Positions 1 to 5,189 of a stretch of 6,569 nucleotides of DNA are shown one piece after another. Position numbers and translations under genes: made by a program. The stretch comes from Anaerolineae bacterium (lineage in GTDB: Bacteria > Chloroflexota > Anaerolineae > UBA1429), in NCBI GenBank assembly GCA_007123335.1, contig SKLG01000555.1:1-6569 (forward strand), written 5' to 3'. A model generated the notes under the pieces. The model ran no database searches and had not been told where the DNA came from. It saw only the letters and a list, made by a program, of their open reading frames with translations. Each line of letters opens with the position of its first letter. Within the stretch, counting starts at the first letter, position 1.

Positions 1-1
1 C

Positions 2-847
2 CAGGACGCTGAGGATGGCGCCATAGGGCGGGCGCAACGGCGTCAGGTGCGCATTCTGCTGGCCGAGGACAATATCACCAATCAGTTGGTGGCGCTCAAG
101 ATGCTCGACAAGCTGGGCTATCGCGCCGACGCCGTGGCCAATGGGCGCGAGGCGCTCCAAGCTCTGGCCTCTATCCCCTACGACCTGGTGTTGATGGATG
201 TGCAGATGCCCGAGATGGACGGTCTGGAGGCTACGAGGCGTATCCGCGCCGGTGCGGAATACGTCCTTAATGCACAGGTGCCCATCATCGCCATGACCGC
301 TCATGCCATGCGGGGCGACCGCGAAAAGTGCCTCGCCGCCGGCATGGATGCCTATGTGGCCAAGCCGGTCAAGGTTGAGGCGTTAGAGATGGCCCTCGAC
401 TGCTGCCTGGCTGGCCTTGATCTGAGCGCCAGAGCGCCGCAATCCCAGGTTGCGCACGACATCGAAATCAAGGGCGAGAGCGCGATCCTCGACCTGACCA
501 CCCTCCACGCCAATCTGGGCGATGATAGCGAGATGATCGAGCTGGTGCTGCAAACCTTTGGCCAGGAGACGCAGCGACGCCTCGCGGCGCTGCGCGCCGC
601 CCTGGATGCGGGTGATATCTCCACGGCCCAACGGGAAGCCCACTCGCTCAAGGGCTCGGCCGGCACCGTCGGGGCGTTGGCTTTGCAGGAGCGCGCTCAT
701 TGCGTCGAGAGAGACACCGCCAACGGCGATCTGGCCGCCGCGGCGGCTGCCCTCCCGGCTCTGGAGGCGGCGTGGTGCGCGCTGCGCCAGGAGCTGGCGT
801 CATGGCTGCCCATGGATACAGCGGCCACTATAGATCCCAAGGGCTGA
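2..847 (+). CDS. C-terminal part of a hybrid histidine kinase: receiver + HPt (5' truncated by window)
   Basis: The reading frame is open from the window edge. A GTG at 47 could start the receiver, but no Shine-Dalgarno precedes it, and the residues before it (QRRQVRILLAEDN) look like the linker ahead of a receiver in hybrid kinases. The visible part is therefore probably a C-terminus. Numbering from the GTG codon: a receiver domain at about 1-120 has acidic pocket D8, phosphoacceptor D51 in LMDVQMPEMDG, T84 and K106. An HPt domain at about 146-255 carries phosphorylatable H199 in AHSLKGSAGTVGA. In such proteins phosphate passes from the kinase core to the receiver Asp, then to the HPt His, then to a separate receiver. 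All key residues are present. The next gene starts 42 bp downstream on the same strand and is a candidate final acceptor (inference). A free-standing REC-HPt protein is the alternative. Confidence 0.9.
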   Translation, partial: QDAEDGAIGRAQRRQVRILLAEDNITNQLVALKMLDKLGYRADAVANGREALQALASIPYDLVLMDVQMPEMDGLEATRRIRAGAEYVLNAQVPIIAMTAHAMRGDREKCLAAGMDAYVAKPVKVEALEMALDCCLAGLDLSARAPQSQVAHDIEIKGESAILDLTTLHANLGDDSEMIELVLQTFGQETQRRLAALRAALDAGDISTAQREAHSLKGSAGTVGALALQERAHCVERDTANGDLAAAAAALPALEAAWCALRQELASWLPMDTAATIDPKG

Positions 848-875
848 CGCAGGCGCGTTGGCCATGTGTTGAATG

Positions 876-882
876 AGAGGAG
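876..882 (+). promoter_or_regulatory. Ribosome binding site deciding the start of the response regulator
   Basis: AGAGGAG lies 7 nt before ATG at 890. An in-frame GTG at 866 would add eight residues but would place this Shine-Dalgarno inside the gene. The receiver fold also begins directly at the ATG (MRILVAEDD). Start 890 is preferred. Confidence 0.75.
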
Positions 883-889
883 TGTCTTG

Positions 890-1477
890 ATGCGTATTCT
901 TGTTGCCGAGGACGATCCTACATCGCAGCTTGTGCTGCAAACCGTGCTCACCCGCGCGGGGCACGAAGTCATTGCGGTGAACGACGGCGCCGAGGCCCTG
1001 GAGGCGATGGCCCGGCCGGATGCTCCGCGTCTGGCCTTGCTGGATTGGATGATGCCCAGGATCGATGGCGCGGAGGTCTGCCGGCGGCTACGAGCGGCGG
1101 AAGATGAGCCCCGCTATCTCATCTTGCTCACGGCGTTGGGGCGTAAGGAGGATATCGTCGCCGGCCTCGGTGCAGGGGCCGACGATTATGTCACCAAACC
1201 CTTCCACAAAGAGGAGTTGTTGGCGCGCGTGGACGTGGGCGAGCGGATGCTGACCCTGCAACACACGCTGGCCCGGCGGGTGCAAGAGCTAGAGACGGCG
1301 CTGGAGCAGATTCGCACCCTGCAGGGCATGCTGCCCATCTGCGCCAACTGTAAAAAGATCCGTGATGACGCGGGCTACTGGCATCAAGTGGAGAGCTATA
1401 TCTCGGCGCATTCCGAGGCCGTGTTCACCCATGGCATCTGCCCCGAGTGTCTGGCGGTCTTGACCGCCGAGCTCTAG
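890..1477 (+). CDS. Response regulator: receiver plus four-cysteine C-terminal domain
   Basis: This is a 195-residue protein. Residues 1-120 form a receiver domain with acidic D8/D9, phosphoacceptor D52 in LDWMMPRIDG, T81 and K103, so it should be phosphorylatable. A helical linker (about 122-145, LQHTLARRVQELETALEQI) looks like a coiled coil. The last 45 residues carry CANCKKIRDD, a GYWHQVESYI segment and HGICPEC. The paired C-x2-C motifs (C151/C154 and C184/C187) suggest metal binding. I recognise this tail from the C-termini of many receiver and PAS signalling proteins, but its function is not established to my knowledge. There is no helix-turn-helix, GGDEF or other known output domain, so it probably acts by protein contacts. 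It lies 42 bp after the REC-HPt gene, probably co-transcribed, and converges with the kinase gene 20 bp away. No terminator hairpin is visible in that gap. Confidence 0.93.
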   Translation: MRILVAEDDPTSQLVLQTVLTRAGHEVIAVNDGAEALEAMARPDAPRLALLDWMMPRIDGAEVCRRLRAAEDEPRYLILLTALGRKEDIVAGLGAGADDYVTKPFHKEELLARVDVGERMLTLQHTLARRVQELETALEQIRTLQGMLPICANCKKIRDDAGYWHQVESYISAHSEAVFTHGICPECLAVLTAEL

Positions 1478-1497
1478 AGCATATCGTGCACGGTGGA

Positions 1498-3936
1498 TCA
1501 TCGTTCTTGTACACCCTCATCGGCGTCGTACCCGATGCGGATAGAGCGCGCATGGCGCCCTCTGCTGCGCGCCTCCAGCGGAAGATAGATCGACATGGTG
1601 GTGCCCGCACCGAACTGGCTGGCGACATAGATCGCGCCACCCAACTGCTTGATGATGCCATACACCATCGATAGGCCCAGGCCGGTGCCCTTCCCTACCT
1701 CTCGCGTGCTGAAAAAGGGCTCGAAAAGCTGCTGTTGAACCTCGCGGCTCATCCCCTCACCGTCATCCGCCACAGTCAACAGCGCATAGCGCCCGGGGGC
1801 CAGCTCATGGTGCGCCGTTGCTGAGCCCATCCCGCCCGATCCGTCCCCAGCCACAACCAGGCCCGTCCGCACCATGATGGCGCCTTGATACTCGAGGGCA
1901 GCCCCACCGTTGGCCGTAAGACGCTTGGCCCGGATCGCGTCGCAGGCGTTATCCACCAGGGCCAGAATCATCTCGCGCATCTGATAGCGATCGGCCTCCA
2001 GCGGACTCAGGCTCTCATCGAGGTCCAGGTGCAGCGTAATGTCGTGGGCCAGTTGCCGCAGTCGCGGCTCCATGTCGCGCAGCAAGCCGTTGATATCCAT
2101 CGTGTGCATATCAAACACTTGGCGTCGGGCATAGGCCAGCAACTGGCGGACGAGATTCGCCGCCCGTTGCCCGGCCAGGTCGATCTGCTGCACCTCGTCA
2201 CGCAGGGGATGATCGCTGTCCATCTGTTGTAGCAGCAACTGGGCATACCCGTTGATGACCGTCAACAGATTGTTGAATTCGTGGGCCACGCCACCGGCCA
2301 GACGCCCCACCGTCTCCATCCGTTCCGCGTGATGCAGGCGCTCATCGACGCGCAGCCATTCGCTGATGTCGCGGGCGATGGCTCCGGCCATCCATTGCCC
2401 GTCCACTTGAATGGGAAAAGCGATCACCTGCACGGTGCGCAGAGCCCCCGACGGCAACGGGATCTCGATCTTTTGCAGTTTGTGGAGCCAGGCGCCATCG
2501 CCGGTCTGCAAGAAATGCTCGATCAAGGTCCGCATCTGTGCGTTGACGTCCTGAGCGCTGGGGTTCACTATCCCCAGCAGCGCATGAATCTCCCACACAG
2601 GCCGGCCGATCACTTGCTCTCTGGCTAGACCGCTCATCGCCTCCACTGCCGGGTTCCATTCGGCGATATGCCCGGCGACGTCCATGAGGGCGATGCCGTC
2701 CTCCGATTGGTCGATGACGCCGCGCAGAATGCGCTCGCGCTCCTGAAGGGCGCGCTGCGTGCTCAGGCGGGCGCTGATGTCGTGCATGGTGACGACCATC
2801 CCGGAATGGAGCCCCACGTTGCTGCACAAGAGTCCGGCCGACAGCTCCACCGGCACCCGCGAGCCGTCGCGACGCTGCACATGGAGGGGCACGTGTCGCA
2901 CCACGCCATCCCGTTGCAGGTCGGCGAGGAGCGCATCCACACGCTGGGCATCCTCGGGGGCGACGCATTGATACAGGGTCAGACCGACGAGGTCGCCGGG
3001 CGCGTCATAGCCGAGGAGCTGGGCAGCGCCGGCGTTGCCATCGCGATGTACGCCGTTGGCGTCGAGCAGACACATGGCATCAGGCGACTGGGCCAGGATC
3101 GCCTGGCGGAGTGCGAGGATGGCGCTCATATCGCTCCCCATCAGGGCGCACGCGGAAGCGCAGAGCATCACCACCCAGGACAGGCTGAGGGAGAGGATGC
3201 CTATCCAGTGCAGCAGTGTTGCCATGTCGGTTTGCAGCAACGCGAACAGCCCGATGGCCTGGGCCGTCAACGCCAATGCGTACCAGTAGTAGGGGAGATA
3301 ACGCCAGCGCCAGTATCGATAGGCCGCGATCAGGCCGCCCCCCACCGCCAAGAGCATGGCCGCGGTACCAAGCCCCCACAGCCCTTGGGCGGGGATCATC
3401 CCAGGCAGCGGGCTGAGGCTGACCAGACCAAGCCCCAAACCCAACAGGAGCGCCAGACCATAGGCCAACGGCAGGATGCGCCCCGCCGTCCATGGGCGCT
3501 CATCGTGGCGGGGCAGGCGCCGGTGGATCGGCGCCAGTACAGCCGCCAGGTGCAAGAGGTTGCCCAGCGCCAATCCGGCAGACTGAGCCATCTGGCCGCC
3601 GTCTGTGCGGCCGACCAGATCGGCCAGGGCGCCCAGCGCCACCGCGCTACCCGAAAGGACGACGGCCGCGCCCATGCTCAGCAGCCAGCCGGGACGCTCA
3701 CGCAGATAGAGGAGGGCGATGAGCAGCGCGGTGGCTGTGGTGATCAGGAGGATCAGCGTGCCGTGACCGAATAGGAGCCGCGAGCGCTCGGTGAACACGA
3801 GGTCGGGGCTGGCCCAGCGCACCGCCACTGTGGCCCCGGCCATGCCCAACACAAACAAGCCCACGGCGATATATAGCCAGCGCACGCCACGTAACGCTGG
3901 CGCGTCATGCGCCGCCGCAGAGCGATTCGTCATCAT
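1498..3936 (-). CDS. Membrane-bound PAS-PAS sensor histidine kinase
   Basis: An 812-residue sensor kinase. Eight hydrophobic segments (about 20-39, 55-78, 84-108, 119-137, 153-174, 186-206, 216-235, 241-265) form an integral membrane sensor region that I cannot assign to a named MASE or 7TM family. Two PAS domains follow (about 272-387 and 399-527). HisKA (about 539-607) has its phosphoacceptor H552 in GGVAHEFNNLL. HATPase_c (about 647-787) has N-box N663 (LALVDNACDAI), G1 box DDGEGM (724-729), F box FEPFFS (738-743) and G2 box GKGTGLGLS (748-756). All catalytic boxes are intact, so it should be an active kinase. It has no receiver of its own and must signal to a separate protein; the receivers encoded just downstream on the other strand are candidates (inference). 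The frame continues 53 codons upstream of the chosen start, but that stretch is Gly/Cys/Ser-rich and non-conserved in appearance. ATG 3936 has a Shine-Dalgarno, and ATG 3933 is adjacent. Confidence 0.95.
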   Translation of the reverse strand: MMTNRSAAAHDAPALRGVRWLYIAVGLFVLGMAGATVAVRWASPDLVFTERSRLLFGHGTLILLITTATALLIALLYLRERPGWLLSMGAAVVLSGSAVALGALADLVGRTDGGQMAQSAGLALGNLLHLAAVLAPIHRRLPRHDERPWTAGRILPLAYGLALLLGLGLGLVSLSPLPGMIPAQGLWGLGTAAMLLAVGGGLIAAYRYWRWRYLPYYWYALALTAQAIGLFALLQTDMATLLHWIGILSLSLSWVVMLCASACALMGSDMSAILALRQAILAQSPDAMCLLDANGVHRDGNAGAAQLLGYDAPGDLVGLTLYQCVAPEDAQRVDALLADLQRDGVVRHVPLHVQRRDGSRVPVELSAGLLCSNVGLHSGMVVTMHDISARLSTQRALQERERILRGVIDQSEDGIALMDVAGHIAEWNPAVEAMSGLAREQVIGRPVWEIHALLGIVNPSAQDVNAQMRTLIEHFLQTGDGAWLHKLQKIEIPLPSGALRTVQVIAFPIQVDGQWMAGAIARDISEWLRVDERLHHAERMETVGRLAGGVAHEFNNLLTVINGYAQLLLQQMDSDHPLRDEVQQIDLAGQRAANLVRQLLAYARRQVFDMHTMDINGLLRDMEPRLRQLAHDITLHLDLDESLSPLEADRYQMREMILALVDNACDAIRAKRLTANGGAALEYQGAIMVRTGLVVAGDGSGGMGSATAHHELAPGRYALLTVADDGEGMSREVQQQLFEPFFSTREVGKGTGLGLSMVYGIIKQLGGAIYVASQFGAGTTMSIYLPLEARSRGRHARSIRIGYDADEGVQER

Positions 3937-3942
3937 AGCGCG

Positions 3943-3948
3943 TCCCCC
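3943..3948 (-). promoter_or_regulatory. Ribosome binding site deciding the kinase start
   Basis: On the minus strand GGGGGA lies 6 nt before ATG 3936 and 9 nt before the adjacent ATG 3933. This supports starting at this ATG pair rather than at the upstream in-frame ATG (4095). Confidence 0.55.
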
Positions 3949-3973
3949 ACACCACAGGCAAGACGCTGGCGAC

Positions 3974-3993
3974 GGGTCCGACGCCGTCGACCC
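3974..3993 (-). other. G+C-rich hairpin in the kinase leader
   Basis: The minus-strand sequence GGGTCGACGGCGTCGGACCC folds into an 8-bp stem (GGGT/ACCC plus CGAC/GTCG) with one bulged G and a GGC loop. No T-run follows, so it is not an intrinsic terminator. It lies about 40 nt upstream of the kinase start codon. Confidence 0.4.
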
Positions 3994-4010
3994 ACCTGTC
4001 CCTCCCTTAC

Positions 4011-4034
4011 ACCGGCAGCTTTCGCTCCCCCGGC
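4011..4034 (-). other. GNRA-capped hairpin in the kinase leader
   Basis: In minus-strand RNA, GCCGG pairs with CCGGU around an inner AGC/GCU stem capped by a GAAA tetraloop, with a small internal loop between the stems. GNRA loops closed by C-G are typical of functional RNA folds, but a chance hairpin in G+C-rich DNA cannot be excluded. Confidence 0.35.
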
Positions 4035-4223
4035 TCGGCGCACAACCACCCTCCCCCCGGTAGGTGATCTCGTTCCGCCGTGGCAGGCAACACACAAGGT
4101 TCCTGGCAGAGCGTCAGGGTGCTTGATACGAGGTCTCAACGAACGCTTGGGATTTGGAGCAACCCCTATCACATGCAGAAACCGAATACCAGACGCCTGA
4201 ATATCGAGGCTGAGACTGTATTC

Positions 4224-4252
4224 ATCGTACCCATAGATATAGCCCTTGTCAA
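4224..4252 (-). promoter_or_regulatory. Candidate sigma70-type promoter for the kinase gene
   Basis: The minus strand reads TTGACA (4252-4247), a 17-nt spacer, then TACGAT (4229-4224). The -35 is perfect and the -10 matches 4 of 6 consensus positions. It lies in non-coding DNA between the kinase and the membrane-protein ORF and points at the kinase, about 290 bp from its start codon. A second overlapping TTGACG (4258-4253) lies directly upstream. Confidence 0.5.
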
Positions 4253-4283
4253 CGTCAACTCGATCGTCTGCGTCTTCCGCCGA

Positions 4284-4670
4284 TCACACTACGGGCACTT
4301 TTGTAAAGGATGTGTGAAGAGAAGCATTGGGAGATACCCGGCTCCGGCGAGTAATGCGAGGCGTGGAGCTGATCAACGCCTCAAACACCAGGCGAGACAA
4401 TCCGCCAGACAAGGGATCGTCGGAGCGAACGCCATAGCCCATAAAATATAGCAGCCGCTGCCCTATAAAATTGTACCAGAAGGCGATGCAGAGGAGAAGG
4501 CTTTGTAGGCCGGTGATGAATATCCAGATCGCGCCGGGAAAGGGCAGCGCGCGGAGCGCCGCGGCTATCTCATTCCCCAGAGCGGCCACGGTGATGCCCT
4601 GGATGACGGCCCCCAGCGCAAAATGCACCTGGGCCTGATATTCGCCCTTGGTTTCCGGAACGTCACTCAT
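4284..4670 (-). CDS. Small membrane protein, probably 3'-truncated or decayed
   Basis: A 128-residue ORF of unknown function. It starts at ATG 4670, preceded by GGAGAGG (4687-4681) at 10 nt. The N-terminal half looks like real protein: a short polar head, a hydrophobic segment at about 15-39 (VHFALGAVIQGITVAALGNE) and a second at about 46-70 rich in aromatics (IWIFITGLQSLLLCIAFWYN). After about residue 100 the composition changes to a polar, basic, Ser/Thr/Arg-rich tail ending FTKVPVV. This resembles read-out of non-coding DNA after loss of further membrane helices; whether that arose by deletion or frameshift I cannot say. It starts 18 nt after the stop of the MNT pseudogene on the same strand, so the two may once have been co-transcribed. 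An intact two-helix protein remains possible. Confidence 0.5.
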   Translation of the reverse strand: MSDVPETKGEYQAQVHFALGAVIQGITVAALGNEIAAALRALPFPGAIWIFITGLQSLLLCIAFWYNFIGQRLLYFMGYGVRSDDPLSGGLSRLVFEALISSTPRITRRSRVSPNASLHTSFTKVPVV

Positions 4671-4688
4671 CGTGACCTGGCCTCTCCA

Positions 4689-4982
4689 TCATATCCTTGC
4701 AGGCTGGTAGCTGCAAGGATACACCACCTCGGCCGATTCCAGGATCGCTTGGCGACGCAAGGGGCTCCGGCTGGCCTCGATGCCTCGCCGGCTGACCAGG
4801 TCCACCCTTTGGCCGAGCATTTCCTCTAGTTCGTTCTGCAGCGTGTTATTCCCTCGCGCAGCGCCTGGGTGCGCCTACGCCGCCGTCACCTCTAGCGGCA
4901 GCGCGAGCTTGCTCCTGGCGTGCGGCGCTCGCTCCCCAACCGATAGCTATGCCGGCGCGTCGCGCGAGATCACCCTCATCAT
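4689..4982 (-). pseudogene. Decayed minimal nucleotidyltransferase (MNT, COG1669-like)
   Basis: One frame runs 98 codons from ATG 4982 (a second ATG is at 4979) to TGA at 4689-4691, about the length of an MNT protein. It contains two in-frame TAG codons, at 4949-4947 and 4877-4875. The last third is well preserved: LQNELEEMLGQRVDLVSRRG and RRQAILESAEVVY match the typical C-terminus of MNT proteins, which are often the antitoxin or AMP-transferase partner of HEPN toxins. Between the stops, ERAPHARSKLALPLEV aligns with the family's active-site region (GSxxxGxxxxxSDxDLxVE), but the catalytic DxD has become KxA and residues appear to be missing before it. The gene is therefore almost surely dead. 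No HEPN gene lies next to it. The final residues (PCSYQPARI) are encoded by an inverted repeat. Only the C-terminal assignment is firm; the N-terminal alignment is by eye. Confidence 0.7.
4692..4721. repeat. Perfect 11-bp inverted repeat (hairpin) at the 3' end of the MNT pseudogene
   Basis: TATCCTTGCAG and CTGCAAGGATA are exact reverse complements flanking an 8-nt centre (GCTGGTAG). Neither strand has a T-run after it, so it is not an intrinsic terminator. In the leftward direction it ends 4 nt before the Shine-Dalgarno of the membrane-protein ORF, so an RNA hairpin there could influence its translation. It also forms the aberrant C-terminal codons of the MNT pseudogene, which suits an inserted REP-like or palindromic element (inference). 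Confidence 0.7.
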
Positions 4983-5006
4983 ACACAGGAACGCATAAGA
5001 GGTCAA
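4978..5006 (-). promoter_or_regulatory. Candidate leftward promoter at the start of the MNT pseudogene
   Basis: The minus strand reads TTGACC (5006-5001), a 17-nt spacer, then TATGAT (4983-4978); each hexamer matches 5 of 6 consensus positions. The -10 overlaps the ATGATG start codons of the pseudogene, so transcription would begin about 4971, inside the old gene. It could still serve the membrane-protein ORF. The half-site array at 5040-5075 lies about 35 bp upstream of its -35. Confidence 0.4.
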
Positions 5007-5039
5007 CAGCATTTCAGCACGCTTTGACATCTCACCCCT

Positions 5040-5075
5040 GTTCACTCCTGTGAACGCTCGTTCACCTTTGTGAAC
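5040..5075. promoter_or_regulatory. Operator array: four alternating GTTCAC/GTGAAC half-sites on 10-bp phase
   Basis: Half-sites begin at 5040 (GTTCAC), 5050 (GTGAAC), 5060 (GTTCAC) and 5070 (GTGAAC), separated by 4-nt spacers TCCT, GCTC and CTTT. This gives two perfect palindromes GTTCAC-N4-GTGAAC, 20 bp apart centre to centre, and a third palindrome GTGAAC-N4-GTTCAC between them. Spacing by one helical turn puts all half-sites on one DNA face, as expected for cooperative binding of dimers. The array ends 9 bp before the -35 of the rightward promoter. The cognate regulator is unknown. Confidence 0.75.
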
Positions 5076-5084
5076 ACTATTTCC

Positions 5085-5113
5085 TTGCGTCACAGAGGAG
5101 AATATGCTATAGT
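5085..5113 (+). promoter_or_regulatory. Candidate rightward sigma70-type promoter without an obvious gene
   Basis: TTGCGT (5085-5090), a 17-nt spacer, then TATAGT (5108-5113). The -10 matches 5 of 6 and the -35 matches 4 of 6 positions. The predicted start, about 5120, falls inside the 22-bp palindrome, and the half-site array sits just upstream, an arrangement typical of a tightly controlled promoter. Downstream on the plus strand I see no credible coding sequence before the convergent gene's 3' end at 5190. The promoter may be a relic, or may give a short or antisense RNA. Confidence 0.5.
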
Positions 5114-5114
5114 G

Positions 5115-5136
5115 TAATAGAACATTTGTTCTATTA
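5115..5136. promoter_or_regulatory. 22-bp perfect palindrome over the predicted transcription start (operator)
   Basis: TAATAGAACA and TGTTCTATTA are exact reverse complements around a TT centre. GTG and CAC just outside can extend the symmetry with one bulge. Position over the +1 region of the rightward promoter fits a repressor operator. The core GAAC-ATTT-GTTC has the GAAC-N4-GTTC form of Firmicute-type LexA boxes. A weak leftward promoter (TTGACG 5145-5140, 18-nt spacer, TCTATT) overlaps it. Confidence 0.65.
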
Positions 5137-5189
5137 TCACGTCAAGGAATATCGCGCGCCGACGGTGGATGTCGGGCGTGGGCAGGTGA

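Larger units (their letters stand above)
3937..4223 (-). other. Long, probably structured 5' leader of the kinase gene
   Basis: This stretch of about 290 bases has no convincing gene on either strand. If the promoter at 4224-4252 is used, it forms an untranslated leader of roughly 280 nt. In minus-strand RNA it contains two stable hairpins, annotated separately. I compared its visible motifs by eye with common riboswitch classes and could not match any, so I claim only structure. Confidence 0.35.

Noticed and set aside
1471..1497. GCTCTAGAGC palindrome in the gap between convergent genes as a bidirectional terminator
   Set aside because: A 10-bp palindrome with no loop and no T-run; it partly encodes the last codon and stop of the response regulator.
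2668..3774. Long plus-strand open frame (368 codons) opposite the kinase gene
   Set aside because: It is antisense to well-supported PAS and membrane-domain coding sequence; its His/Gln/Arg-rich translation has no domain character.
3937..4095. 53-codon N-terminal extension of the kinase from ATG 4095
   Set aside because: Gly/Ser/Cys-rich, no domain, no good ribosome site, and the Shine-Dalgarno at 3943-3948 supports the internal ATG pair.
3933..4172. Minus-strand 79-codon frame whose TGA overlaps the kinase ATG
   Set aside because: The overlap looks like translational coupling, but the Arg/Gly-rich translation looks like G+C-rich noise and the frame overlaps the structured leader.
4080..4451. 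Plus-strand 123-codon frame
   Set aside because: No ribosome site or domain, and it overlaps both the kinase promoter and the better-supported membrane-protein ORF on the other strand.
4875..4949. Amber codon recoding or suppression in the MNT frame because both stops are TAG
   Set aside because: The catalytic DxD is also lost and residues seem missing, so simple decay explains both stops; no other gene here shows internal TAG.
5024..5052. Perfect TTGACA at 5024-5029 as a rightward -35
   Set aside because: No recognisable -10 lies 16-18 nt downstream.
5050..5066. CRP-type site (TGTGA...TCAC) in the operator array
   Set aside because: The spacer between the half-sites is 8 nt rather than the 6 nt of CRP sites, and the GTTCAC/GTGAAC periodicity explains the sequence better.
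5159..5175. CCGAC/GTCGG hairpin as terminator of the 250-residue gene
   Set aside because: The stem is only 5 bp and no T-run follows on the minus strand.
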